Shown: piece after piece, positions 44,281 through 57,530 of the stretch
Layout of the letters: the number at the start of each line of letters is the position of its first letter
Numbering within the stretch: position 1 is the stretch's first letter
NCBI GenBank assembly: GCA_963580455.1
Contig: OY756957.1
Coordinates: 27,992,501 to 28,056,500 of the forward strand
DNA length: 64,000 nucleotides
Direction: 5' to 3'
DNA from: Euonymus europaeus
Lineage: Eukaryota > Streptophyta > Magnoliopsida > Celastrales > Celastraceae
Notes under the pieces: model-generated
Databases searched by the model: none
The model's input: the letters and a program-made list of their open reading frames with translations, nothing else
What the model was told of the DNA's origin: nothing
Made by a program: the position numbers and the translations under genes

Positions 44281-44880
44281 AATGATAATGGAATGCAACC
44301 ATGTCTGAGCCACTGATTATTAAATCAAATTCATTCATTCCTCGTCCCCAAACAGAGATCCCAATCCTCTGATATTAAATCTACTAGTTTTTCCCAAATT
44401 GGGCATTCTTACTGTGCATGAGCCATTTTTAAAATGTTCAACCTGGTTGCATAGAATAGACAACATTTGATATGCAACAACAAAAAAGAGAGTAAAATAC
44501 TATGTCCAGAATGCATACTCATAATCAATTTAAATTTCCTATGTCAACATACTACAGTTTCCCCGTAGAGACACACTTAATATGCTTCACCTCATCCCCT
44601 GTTAGAGATAAAAATTTAATCTCTAATATGACGTTCGATCTTTGACCTATGATAATTGGCTACTAAAATGACCTCCAGTCCTTGATCCGTTGAGTATATC
44701 TTTGAGGAGTACGAAGGGCGGAGTTCCAGGACAACGAGTGGTGAAGAAGTGGTGGTTGTTCGTTCTTTATCACACAGAAACGTCTCGCTTTTCGCTTTCT
44801 CCAACTCAAGTCATATGTTTCATTCAACGACGAACCGTCGCTTATGAATGGTCACCAAATCTTTCAAAAATTGGTTGCGA

Positions 44881-44881
<1 letters not shown>

Positions 44882-44925
<44 letters not shown>
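44882..44925. repeat. (TA)n microsatellite
   Basis: An uninterrupted TA run of about 44 bp. The same place in unit 1 (about 28690-28705) has only a short CACACATATATATA, so the run expanded after duplication or the other shrank. Confidence 0.95.
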
Positions 44926-44927
<2 letters not shown>

Positions 44928-45840
44928 CCAAAAATTTTGAGAAAAATATGGACACCAGCTGATAAACAGAATCATGAATATCTCCCAACATTTTTCAAAT
45001 GCACATGACCTCCCAACAAGTAGTGATATAAGTATGCAGCGAACTGAACAGCCATGGAAAATTTGTTTGCCAGATCACTATCAATAGTAAAATAAAATTA
45101 AGGAATTCGTGCATAATATGGTATGCTTCATCTCAAGTATCTCTTATACTACGGTTTCAAATCAGGACAAGTTCTTTTGTTAAAGGCAATACAAACCAGA
45201 ACCTTTTTTTCTTCCCCTTGACAAGGGTTTATCTCAACTTTCTGCCTAAAGAAGATTTAACAATAATATTTTCATGTAACAGCACATTCAAGGGGAGTAT
45301 CTTAAACTCATAAATCAAAAGAATGTAAGTGTATATATCGATGCATTCTACGTTCATAAATATAAAATGTATGTGTGACTGTGTATGCGTTTAAAATACA
45401 TTTGATACATAAATATGGAAAATGTTTCCTTCTCCCAATTTCTGTATCTCTATTTAGCAAACCCAGCATACATGGTCGATTGAGGAAAATGATTTAGCAA
45501 ACCCGAAAAACAACCCAAAAAGAAAGCCCCTGCAAGAGCGACACATAGAATATAAGCATAAATCACCTCGACGAAGTTGAAATTATCTTACAGCCCAATA
45601 CCAGATAATAAAAAAACCGCCTCAATAGAGTGGAGTAGCAATTGTAAATAAAGGCAACATAATTCTTATCAAGCTGATATTATCATAAATTAAGGCAACA
45701 TACATTGCTTCTCAAGCTGCAGTAGAATTGAGCTTTCAGCAGTTGCATTACTAGAACATTTGATCATAGCCATGGCCAAGATTTCAACAACTAACTCAAT
45801 GCTCACTTAGGAATAACAGGTCTTGTGCATGCATCAAAGA

Positions 45841-47623
45841 TCATATTGACAGTAGCTCGCGAATTTCTTTGGAAACTGATTTGTGATACGCATCATTTGA
45901 TAACAAATCCACTAGCATCTCTGCAGTAGATGCATCTCCAGAGAACCCCTTGTCACACATTTCTCGAATAAGCTTCACTGCCAAAGATGTGTTGTTGAGG
46001 AAAAATCCTCGGATGATTACATTATAAATACTGCCATCTGGGGGCAATCCATTGTTTTGCATTTCCCTGAAAAGCCGGTATGCTTCACTTAAGTGCCCTT
46101 CTTTACAGAGGCCATTGACAAAGATATTATACGCCTTTATATCAGGCCTCAAGCCCTTGACAGACAAGCTGGAAAACAGGTCCCTTGCAATATTAAGCTT
46201 CCCGCCCTTGCATAAACCATCAATGATGATGCTATAAGTTATAATATTAAGTTCCAACCCCCTTTCTTCTTGCATTGCTTTAAACAAAGCCAATGCGTCA
46301 TCAAGACACCCATGCTTGCACAAACTATCCAAAAGAGTCGAGTAAGTTATCAAGTCTGGAGTATGACTGCGTGCACACATCTCCTGAAGAAGATCTTTTG
46401 CAGCTTGAACTCTGCCTGCATTGCACAACTCATGTATAAGGGTATTGTATGTGATAGTGTGAGCAGATATCCCTTTGGAAGTCATATCACTAAGAAGTTC
46501 CATTGCTTTCCCTATACGTTTACTCTTACAACATCCATTGATAAATATACTATAACAAATAACATTAAGTCGAATACCCTCGTTAGCAATCGAATCAAAC
46601 AGTTTCAATGCCTTGTCAATCTGGCCTACTAGACAATATCCATCCATCAATGCACCAAACGTGACCACATTGGGGTCCACTCCGACCTCAGTCATCTTCT
46701 CAAGTACACATTCAGCCTCTAAAATCTTTCCTTCTTTACATAACAAATCAATTAGAGTAGTAAAACTGACAATATCAGGTGTTATCTTCCTTGCAATCAT
46801 TTCATTCCATAATCTTGTGGTCTTATTCCATTGGCCTGAAGTGCATGCACCTTTAATCAAAGAGTTATAAGTGAAGACGTTTGGTGTAACACCTTGATCC
46901 ATCATTTCCAAATACAGATTGAAAGCGCTGTCAAATTGCATGTCCTTGCACAGGCCGTCAATGACTGCACTATATGCCACGACATTTGGTTTACAACCTC
47001 TGTATGTCATTCTATTGAGTAAGTACGGCAACATGAGTATATCCTAATTTACCGAAACAATTTATAATTATGGTGTAAGTGATTACATTGGGTTTATAAC
47101 CATTATCAACCATCTTATCAAAAAAACTCACAGCACATGAAACTTTACCTTCAGAGCACAATCCCTTGATGGGGGTGGTGAATATTATAGTATTAGGTTG
47201 GAGACCCAGCTTCAGGATTTTCCCGAGAAGAGAAAACCCAAAATCCACACGCCTCAAACGACAAAGGCAGTTCATCAATATACCGAAAGTATATATATTG
47301 TGCTTGATACGAAACAGCTCCATAGATTTAGCCAGTGAAATCACGGTTGAATCGTGATTCATTCTGACGATTGAACCAAACAATCTATTAAATTCGAATA
47401 TAGAAGGTGGAGGGTGCTTGTGAACCATCCGATTGAAGCAGCCAACAGCATCATCGATGCCGTTGAATTGAAGATCGAGGTTATTTATTGAAGATTTGGA
47501 AGTATGAAAGGAGGCCGATCTGAGAGAAGTAGGAAGGGAGAAGCGATAGAGAGAAGCCATACCTTCAAAAAGAAGAGAAGCAGACATTGTAGCGAACAAA
47601 GAAGCTCTTCTTCTGTGCATCAT
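45841..47623 (-). pseudogene. RFL-type P-class PPR gene, copy 2, one frameshift
   Basis: This second copy of the RFL-like PPR gene opens with ATGATG at 47623. The N-terminus MMHRRRASLFATMSASLLFE, rich in Arg/Ser and followed by SLRSASFHTSKS, looks like a mitochondrial presequence. The first 203 codons end at a TAG near 47012 because 2 nt are missing near 47027 relative to copy 1. The rest (45841-47034) stays open for 397 codons and finishes with the natural tail VSKEIRELLSI. About 16 PPR motifs are present in all. If the 2-nt gap were an assembly error the gene would be intact at about 594 aa; otherwise translation from an internal ATG at 47034 would give an N-truncated protein without a presequence. 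Confidence 0.82.
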
Positions 47624-48384
47624 GGTTGCTTCAGTTCAACTGTGCGAAAGAGGAAAGTGAATGCGGTAGCAAGTATTGGGGGGCAAGAGCAAATGTAATG
47701 GCACATTTCAAAATAATAATGTTGGAAATTTTGGAATATAAGATGCAAAAATTATATTAAAAGATATGTATAACGATAAAAAAAAATTAAAAAAAATAAA
47801 AAAGAAAATTGAGAGAAATAGTATTAATGATTGGTATTTGAAATGTTTGCAAATGATAATTGAAAAAAATTATATTAAAATATGTATTTTATTGATATAA
47901 TTGTATTGAAATATTACAAAAGTAGGATTGCACTGAAAAATTTGGAGCCGCTAACATTCGAGATGCTCTAAGGTTGGGGGGGCTAGCATCCATATCGTTT
48001 TTGTTAGCGATCCCAATATAAAATATTATAAAATATTTTAAAGTATTTATAATTTTATATGATAAATTTATGAGTCATGCCTCTATAAAAATTTTAGAAT
48101 TTTTGTTTGAGATATTTAATATTTTTTGTATTTATTATAATCTTTTCCTTTAAAAAATAAAATAAATTGTTATTACTTGTCAAACGTAGATTACGGAGTG
48201 ATGATGCCCTGATCCATTATTTTCGTGATGATTTTTAATAGCAGTGGAGTATTTTCTCTATCAACTCCATCTAACTATTCAGAAGTGGTTCTTAGGCTCA
48301 CGTTATAAGATATCGGCCCAACATTAATAAATAGCTCAATTAATTTTATTTTTATTTTACTTTTGCATACATCCACATGACTTT

Positions 48385-48920
48385 TTATCACTTTCTTTTT
48401 ATTATGCTCTCTCCCAATAATATCACTTGCACTTATATCTACGAAAGAATGAGTCTCCCGCCTCTGAAAATTTTCAACCCGTGACTCCGAGTTCTGATCT
48501 CTGAAGTTAAAGCGACTCATGTCCTTTGCAAATTGCAATAGCATCTAGTTTCTCCTTCACAGAGATGATCTCTTGACTCATTTCAAAACGATATTTAATC
48601 TGATCGGAACCAGAAAAGAATGTGCGTACCTTCTTTGTCATTCTATTCCCACTCATCGCATTTCGCTGCAATATTTTGGTGGAGCAGTCATCCACATCGT
48701 ACAAAACGTCTTTCAACTTTTCAAGCCAGTGCTTCACCTCATTACTCTGGTTGCTCTGCTCCTCGGCATCCAAAAGTTTAGCTTTGATTCCGAGAACAGT
48801 TTCTTCAAGTATTGCGAGTTCACCTTTGACACCAAAGAGCGATCCAATCTCTTGTAGTAGAGCAGATCCCAAACTTTCTAAGATTCTTGCAAAAAGGTCA
48901 AATAAGATTGCTTCGGCCAT
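48385..48920 (-). pseudogene. truncated CC-NLR pseudogene (coiled coil only)
   Basis: The start MAEAILFDLFARILESLGSA and the following coiled coil are close to the intact NLR at 42766. A 12-bp deletion removes four residues of the DDLLDDYS motif. A 7-bp duplication (ATTGCAA, near 48530) shifts the frame; the next frame reads MSRFNFRDQNSESRVENFQR to IIGREHNKKKVIKS. Similarity ends near 48385, just before the P-loop would come, so NB-ARC and LRR are absent. Confidence 0.87.
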
Positions 48921-49910
48921 TTTGGCTGTGTTTGCATTGATGGTAGGATGGTGTTTCAGTAGTGAGAAGTTATAGAAAGCAGAAGGCTAAACACTTTTTT
49001 TTAGAAGGATGGTGTTTCAGTATTCAGAACTGAGAAGTTAGCTCATGAACACATTAATGTTTTTTCTTCTTCCAGACATTAATCATGTTTCCATGAGAAG
49101 ATTGGCACGTTTTTTCAATTTTCTTTCGACTATTCTACTTGAATTACTGAGTCTGGACAATTATTGGATAATGTGAACTTGACATTGGAACCACTTGTCG
49201 GCAGATTTCTATTTGAAGGGTAAATGTGAGAAGGGTGGTGAGAGACGAAGTTTCATTTCCTTGTCTAAGTCAATGATTATTGATAATTGTGTCGAGAGCT
49301 TTCCTCTTTCTTTTTTTTTTGAATGATAATAACGATCATGTGAATGACAGAAGAAATAAAAGAGACGTTACAGAGGGAGAATGGTGCAATCATGTTTCAT
49401 GGAAAAATTGGCTCGCCTCTGTTTGTAATCTCTCTTTAAATTTTCTTTAACAAATGTGCTCTCACAAAAATTGAAGGTCAATATTCTGAGTGCAAGTCTT
49501 GAAAATATGAAGGAAATGAAATGGAAGATATTAAAGAAGCTAAAATCTGAAAGAATTTTTCATGTCAATGCAGCAGATGGGTTCGTCCAGTTTCTTCCAA
49601 AGAGTTTTAAACATTAAACCCTTTTCTCTAGCAAGGAAGAACCGAGATTAGCACAAAGAGCCGGCGGGCAGTATCAAAAACTCAATATGCATAAATATTG
49701 TTAGAATCTGGAAAGACCCGATAATTCAGACTACAGCTGCTCAAGCGACCCTTGGTCGGGGCAAAATATCAGAGAAAAAAAATCCCTATCTGGATCACTG
49801 TTGAAGACAAATGGCATGTCCTGTTTTAAGTAAAAATGCAAAAGGATGATGTTGAGATATGGATGGAAGAAAATGTGTTGCTCGACATGAAAGGAAAATG
49901 CAATCTAAAA
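48385..49910. repeat. segmental duplication, NLR block of unit 2
   Basis: Partner of 42235-44280. It includes the truncated NLR, its upstream region and the AATGCAAAAGGATGATGTTG segment near 49838. No other gene is seen in 48921-50111. Confidence 0.8.
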
Positions 49911-50111
49911 GATGAGATACATCTTACATGAATAACTTTAAAACATCATATTTATCTTAAAACATAGCAAAAGTGTCAGTTATGTGGCTACAACCTGGGA
50001 AAAATACTAAAGAAGCAAACCCATTTTTGTTACCAGCTGGTTGTATTGCAAGTACAACAAGCTGCATTCGTTTAAAAAATAAAAGTTCTTGCAAAACCAC
50101 CTTGTAAAACA

Positions 50112-53100
50112 TTAAGCTGTTTTCGGCGACTTATCTTCATTGATGAATATGCCTATTGTTTTAAACCAACGCATAAGATTCCGATGATCCTTCACATATA
50201 GCCATGCTTGAAGAAAGGGAAAGAGACTCTCATTCACACCTCGCTCTTCTATATAACCATGAACTGCATCTCTCATTCTTTCATCGAGATCCCTGTCAAA
50301 TTGTAAACAATTTAGCAGAAAATAAAAATTGAATTTATCCAAAATATCAAATGCAAGCTTTCATCATAAAGTTGGGAAAAATAGAAGAAGAGAGGAGGGT
50401 GCTCGTCTATTCATATGGGCAACACCTGGAACATCCTATATATTTCCCAATACTTCAAATGAAAATGCAAAATACGAACCTTTCATCTATTAGTACACAT
50501 GAAATGCAATGCAAGGATCTGGCTGCAAGCCTAGTTATATTCCCAAGGCAGGACAACATTCATAAACAAAACCATCAAGAAAATGAAACTACTTTCAGAC
50601 ACTAAAAACACAAAACTTCTCCAACAAGTTTATTGCTCAAGTTCAGAATCAAGGACATGGAAGCACTAGTTCAGTGAAAGCAATGTAATGCTAGTACAAG
50701 TCTAACCAAGAATGCACCACCTTCGAAGGTGAAGGAAAAGTATATGATTGATAAAAGAACTTGAGATGCAAAAGGCCTACTTTAATAATATCTTCTCACG
50801 GGGGAGGAACTCTTGAATGTGAAAAGCTTTACTCTTAAGAACATCAAAAGAAAAAACCCTTCTCGGTAGCTCTTGGTTACTATCAGCCAGAGCATTAAGG
50901 TGGCGAATGCTTGTAGATACTTCTAATGAAAAAATTGCTTGAAAAAATTTTAAAGGACAAAGTTATGTATTAATTTATAACAAGAACATATATACCAAAC
51001 ACTATTTAACCTCCTCTCCTCACCACAAAAATTTTAAAAACCACATTTTCTGAATAGTATCCACGCTGCCTATTTGAGAAACTCATAGTGAAATTTACAT
51101 CACTTGCAACCTAGTGCTCATCCTAAAATTCCCCCATTGACTTCATCTCGCAAAACCAGTGGAAGACTAGATACTTTTTGGTTTGTTATGCCATCAAGAC
51201 AACATCAGGCCAATGACAACACAATCAGCAAGCCTAGTACTAACATTTTTTTTAAGGATAAAAACACTTGATTTCAAAGCATCAACTTAGGGAATCATCA
51301 TCTTGGTTTAAGAAACATGAAGAATAAGTGAAACAGTTTCAGGCCTATTCCTAACCAAGATATGAGAGATGCCAAATCCAAACGTTATGTTATATGTTAT
51401 ATGTTAAAAGGGGTAGTTTGGGTATTGTTAAGAAGAGAGGGTATTTGATATATGTGTAAACTCTGTGAAGTTGAGGTTACAGAAAAATAAGAAATGGCTT
51501 AGTTCATCGGAACTCTTCTCTTCTCCTCTCCTTTCTCATCTGTTTCTTTTCTACTGATTTGTACATGGTATCGGAGCCGCGGTTACCTTCCATTTCTGGT
51601 CCGTCACCTCTGTCATTGGCATCTCTGATTTTACAGTAAGTTTACAGAGTTTCCGGTAAGTTGTTTGATAGAAAATCTTCGATCTCCGTTGATTGGGAAG
51701 TCCTTTTTCGACACCTCCTGCTCAGAAGTATCCATCGGCGTCCGGCGCACCTTTCTGTGGCGGTCGGCCGTTGATCGGAGCTGCGCGTGGCCCTCACGCG
51801 CCGCCACTCGCCGGACCGCCGCCGCGCGTGGCCCTCACGCGCCGCCACTGGTTCGCCGGAATGTGAGTTGTGTTTTTCTGGTTTTCCGAACTGCTCATTT
51901 CTGGCTCTTTTATCTGATTTTTCAGTTGTTGGAGGCCTTGTGACCGGTGTTTGCTATGGGTCTTGTTTGTTTTTTTTTTGTGATGGTTTGATCTTGGGAA
52001 GTTAAGTTCTGTACTTAATTGACATTGGCAGCTGGTTGCAAGTGTTCTGTTGGTTCTGCTTCTGAAAATTATTGTGTGGTGATTCTGCTGGGATTTTTCT
52101 TTTCTGGGGCATTTGTTAGTGTTGACATTGCTTTTATCATGAGTGAGGATAATCAGAAAGTTGTCACTGAGGTGGTGGCTACATCAGCCAAGCTTACTGA
52201 TCAGAAACTTGTTGGTTCTAATTACCAACATTGGCGAAAGATTGTATTAATCGCTATTCGGGGAATGGACAAGGAGGATCATCTTATTGATGTTCCCCCT
52301 GATTCTAATAAAAATGCTGCTGGATATAAGTTGTGGATGCGTGATGATGCTCGGTTATATGGTCAATTGCTGAATTCTATGGAATCTAAAGTTTCTGAGT
52401 TGGTGACACATTGTGATACAGTGAAACAAATATGGGAGTATCTTGGTGTACTGTATTCTGGTCAAAATGATATGAATCGATTATATGATGTGGCCTTGTC
52501 CTTCTTTCGACCGGAACAGAAGGATACTCCTCTCGGAGATTATTTTGCATCATTCAAGAAAATTTATGAAGAATTTAATTCATTGTTGTCTTTGGATCTT
52601 GACCTTGATAAGCGACGCCAGCAGCGAGAGCAGTTGGCAATTATTGCATTCCTTAGTGGTATGCGTTCTGAGTATGAGACTGCACGTTCCCAGATTCTTG
52701 CTAGTGGAGAGACCTCCCTCACTGAGGCCTTCTCTCGGGCTAACCGTTCGGTTAGACCCACTTCCTTCTTGTCAGATGTTGCTGAACGGTCTGGTTTGGC
52801 TGGTCAGTCTTCTTATGATGTGAGTGGTGGCCGTAGTAGTCGTGGAGGTCGTGGTGGCCGTGGTGGCCGTGGTGGTCGTGTAGGCTCGGATGCCAAGTTT
52901 ACTTGCTATTATTGTGGTGGAGTGGGCCACACTCGTGATCGGTGCTGGAAGTTGCATGGCAAACCGACTAACACTCGCTCTGCTCATGTTGCTTCCGGTA
53001 TAGATGTCCGAGTACAGGATGTGCACACTTCTTCTGGCACCTCTATTTCTGATGATGGACGTGTTAGTCTCTCGGCTGCGGAATACTCTCGTCTCATGCG

Positions 53101-56100
53101 TCAGATTCCTGTTTCTAGTGCTGCCTCTGTCACTACTAATGCTTCCGCTTGCTTGTCTGTATCTCCTCACACTTGGGTGATTGATTCTGGTGCTTCAGAT
53201 CACATGACTGGAAACACAGGTATTCTTGATACATATTCCTCCACTTCTTCCTATCCTGCTGTGAGAGTTGCTAATGGTACCTTGGTGACGGTGAAGGGAA
53301 TTGGCACTACATCTCCTACACCATCTTTGCACTTGGCCTCGGTTTTAACTTTGTCCTCATTTCCTTTCAATTTATTATCTGTGAGTGCTATTACCAAGAC
53401 CCTCAAGTGCTCAGTAACCTTTTATGATGATCATTGTGTTTTTCAGGATCTTTCGACGAGCAGGATGATTGGTAGGGGTCACCTCAATTCCAGAGGACTC
53501 TATGTGTTGGACATTCCACCTTCTTCCTTGCTGGTGTCTGGTTCTTCATCTCCTATGGATCTTCATTGTCGTCTTGGTCATCCGGCACTTCCCAGTTTGA
53601 AGAGTTTATGTCCATCTTTGTCTTCTTTACAGCATTTATTTTGTGAGTCATGTCAGTTTGCAAAACTTCATCGTCGGTCTTATGTATCTCGGAGTCTTAA
53701 ACGAGCATCTGCTCCATTTTCCTTAGTTCATTCGGATATATGGGGTCCATGTCCTGTTGTCTCTAAGTCTGGCTACCGCTACTTTGTAACGTTTATTGAT
53801 GACTTTTCTCGAACTACTTGGGTTTATTTAATGAAAAAGCGTTCGGATTTATTTTCCATCTTTTGTTCTTTTGTTTCAGAAATTCATACTCAGTTTGATA
53901 TGTGTATTCGAGTTCTTCGTAGTGACAATGCCCGCGAGTATCTTTCCACTGAAATGTCTTCGTTTATGTCCCGTAAGGGTATGCTTCATCAGTCCTCTTG
54001 TCCTGATACACCTCCACAGAATGGGGTGGCTGAACGTAAAAATCGTCATTTGTTAGAAGTTGTCCGTGCTCTTCTTTTCCACATGCAGGTTCCTAAAACA
54101 TTCTGGGGGGATGCTGTCTTGACTGCCACTTATCTTATTAACCGCATGCCTTCATCTGTTCTTAATGGTCAAATTCCATATAAGGTCTTATTCCCTCAGG
54201 ATGCGATTCATCCTCTTCCCCTTAGAGTTTTCGGCTGTACTTGTTATGTCCGTGATATCCGACCTCATCTTACTAAACTTGATCCTAAGTCTTTGAGCTG
54301 TATTTTTCTTGGCTATTCTCGCACTCAAAAAGGGTATCGGTGTTTCTCTCATGACTTAGGGCGGTATATTGTGTCTTCTGATGTAACTTTTCATGAGTCC
54401 CTATCATATTCTTCTCCTACTCGACTTGACTCTTCCTCTGAATCTTTCTCTCTTCCTGATGAGTTTCTTGTATATGATCTTGATCAGCCATCTCCACCTC
54501 CACCTCCAGCTCCATCACCTCCATCTCCACCACCACCACCACCACCACCTCCACCTCTCTTGCAGACCTTTGTCCGTGGTCCTCGTTCTGTGTACCGTTG
54601 TCCCCTTTCCGCTCCTTCTGCAGAGGTGCCCCCACCATCTACTGCTATGCCGACTGATCCTGTTTCGGTGCCTGATAGTCATCCTCCCCAGGACATGGAT
54701 GTCCCCATTGCTCTCCGGAAAGGGCGCCGTCAGTGTGCCAGGTACCCTTTATCTGCTACTATGTCTTATGCAGGCCTCTCTCAGTCTCTTCGCACTTTTG
54801 CTCTGGCTCTTGATTCCATCACCACTCCTCGTTCTTTATCCGAGGCTCTTACGTCTCCTGGGTGGCTTGCTGCTATGCATGATGAAATGTCCGCCTTGGA
54901 ACATAATCAAACTTGGGATTTGGTGCCTTTACCTCCGGGTAAGAAGCCTATCGGCAGCAAATGGGTCTTCACTGTTAAAACTAAGTCTGATGGGTCTGTT
55001 GATCGTCTTAAGGCACGCTTGGTCGCCAAAGGGTATGCCCAAACTTATGGTGTTGATTATACCGATACTTTTTCTCCGGTGGCCAAGTTCACTTCTGTTC
55101 GGTTACTTGTCTCTCTTGCTGCCACGTTTGGTTGGTCGTTACATCAATTAGATGTGAAAAATGCTTTTCTTCATGGCTCTCTTAATGAAGAAGTTTATTT
55201 GGAGCAACCACCTGGGTTTGTTGCTCAGGGGGAGTCGGGTATGGTATGTAAGCTGAAGAAATCTTTATATGGCCTGAAACAGTCTCCTCGAGCTTGGTTT
55301 GGTCGTTTTTCTGAGGTGGTGCAGAAATTTGGATTGAAAAGATCGGAGAAAGACCACTCTGTGTTTTACCACCGATCCAGTGCAGGAAATATTCTGTTAG
55401 TGGTGTATGTGGACGATATAGTTATCACTGGCAGCAATGAAGGTGGTATATCCTCATTGAAGGTGTTTCTGCAACGCCATTTTCAGACTAAGGACCTAGG
55501 TCCTCTACGGTATTTCTTAGGGGTTGAGGTTGCTCGATGTAGGCGTGGGATATTCTTGTCCCAAAGAAAGTATGTTATGGATTTATTACAGGATACTGGA
55601 ATGAGTGGTGCAAAGCCTTGTGATTCTCCTATGGTTTCTGGGGTGAAACTCTATCCGAATGAGGGTGATGTGTTTGATGATCCTGAACGATATCGACGAC
55701 TGGTGGGAAAATTGAATTATCTTGGAGTGACTCGTCCTGATATAGCTTTTCCAGTGAGTGTGGTTAGTCAATTTATGTCTGATCCTCGTGTTCCTCATTG
55801 GGAGGCTGTCTTACGTGTTATTCGGTACCTTAAAGGTGCTCCTAGCCGAGGCTTGCTATATGCAAATAATGATCATGTGAATATTGAAGCATTTTCTGAT
55901 TCTGATTGGGCAGGATCTCCTTTTGATAGGAAATCCACCACTGGCTACTGTGTGTTTGTTGGTGGGAATTTAATTGGCTGGAAGAGTAAGAAGCAATCTG
56001 TAGTAGCCCGGTCTAGTGCTGAGGCCGAATATAGAGCAATGGCTCACACCGCTAGTGAGATATGCTTTGTTAGACAACTAATGCACGAATTGGGATATAT

Positions 56101-57498
56101 TCCGTCGATAGGTACTCAGTTATGGTGTGATAATCAAGCTGCTATCCATATTGCATCAAATCCGGTTTTTCATGAAAGAACTAAACATATCGAGGTAGAT
56201 TGTCATTTCGTGCGTGAGAAGGTGCAATTGAAGGAGGTTAGACTGAAACATGTGAGAACTCATGATCAGCTAGCTGATATTTTTACTAAGGCCCTCACTG
56301 GGGTTAGGGTTGATTTTATCTGTAACAAGCTGGGCATGACTAATATCTATGCTCCAGCTTGAGGGGGAGTGTTATATGTTATATGTTAAAAGGGGTAGTT
56401 TGGGTATTGTTAAGAAGAGAGGGTATTTGATATATGTGTAAACTCTGTGAAGTTGAGGTTACAGAAAAATAAGAAATGGCTTAGTTCATCGGAACTCTTC
56501 TCTTCTCCTCTCCTTTCTCATCTGTTTCTTTTCTACTGATTTGTACACGTTATAAACAGTGTACAAGAATCCCATGTAACTAGACCAATATTCTCAAGGA
56601 ATAAGCATGTGGACACAAAGAACTTCATCACATCAAAGACCTGTACTTTCATCCAAAATCATCACTCAAAGTAAACAATTATCATTCAGGACATATTAGG
56701 TAACTCACTCAAAAACGGGGCCGTTGTATTTAGAATGAGCAAGGGACTCTGACATCTCAAGCTTTGAGCGCATTGAGACCGAATGAATACCCAATGCATC
56801 CGGATACAACCCACATAGGAAATGCACAGAAACATTCTGGTCAGGCTTGGACACATCCACATGAAGGAACAACTGATTAATCCCATTGTCACCATCATCA
56901 TCGCCACCATCAGGAATAATGTTTGCCAATCTCATTACCGATATACTAATTTCCTCATTCCCATAGGTGCGCTTGAGAACAGGACCACTGGAATCAAGTG
57001 CACCTTTCATTACTGTAAATGGTGAAGGAGGGCTCACTTTCTGCAATGCGTTAAAGAGTGCCACAAAATTAGACAGTTCAATTAAATATCCTCGCTAATT
57101 AAGCTCATAAGCATATACGAGAGAGAGAGAGAGAGTGTTCACGCTTCTTCATAAGTGCAACAATTATAATGGTATGTAAGTTCTAGCCATGCCTGAGCCA
57201 CTAAACCCAATAAAATACAAGTCCAAATGCATATAAATACACACAAATAGCAGATATATAAAACTCCATTAGCTGCAAATGGTAAAGATGATTCATTTTA
57301 AAAAATGAAGTGTGATGTATAAAGCTCCATGAGAACTCATTGAATGCGAAATTTAATTAATTTCAAACCTTTAGGGTTTTGAGAGAAGAGTAAAGCTACA
57401 ACCCTGAAGGTTTTAGAAAACCACAAACACAAATGAACATTAATCGTATTAACATGAATCGAAAACACATATATGAGCGCGCGAGCACACACACAGAG

Positions 57499-57530
<32 letters not shown>

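Larger units (their letters stand above)
44320..48270. repeat. segmental duplication, PPR block of unit 2
   Basis: This block is homologous to 28477-33760, minus the poly(A) retroposon and the 2-kb inverted-repeat element of unit 1. It carries an extra stretch at about 44435-44800 that I do not see in unit 1. Confidence 0.85.
51388..56547 (+). mobile_element. Ty1/copia LTR retrotransposon with identical LTRs (copia-2), intronic
   Basis: This is a 5160-bp element in intron 2 of the MAM33-like gene, antisense to it. LTRs 51388-51565 and 56370-56547 (178 bp, TGTTAT...TGTACA) are identical by eye. The primer binding site TGGTATCGGAGCC begins at 51566. A polypurine tract GAGGGGGAG precedes the 3' LTR. 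The target duplication CGTTA is at 51383-51387 and 56548-56552. The gag-pol frame is open throughout, so the insertion is very recent and the element may be autonomous. Confidence 0.97.

Noticed and set aside
44690..44926. Open frame ending in a long YIYIYI tail
   Set aside because: The tail is the (TA)n microsatellite and the rest has no recognisable domain.
54393..55151. Long +1-frame ORF inside copia-2, rich in Leu and His
   Set aside because: It is a shadow of the gag-pol frame over the proline-rich spacer; no domain and the pol frame is clearly the coding one.
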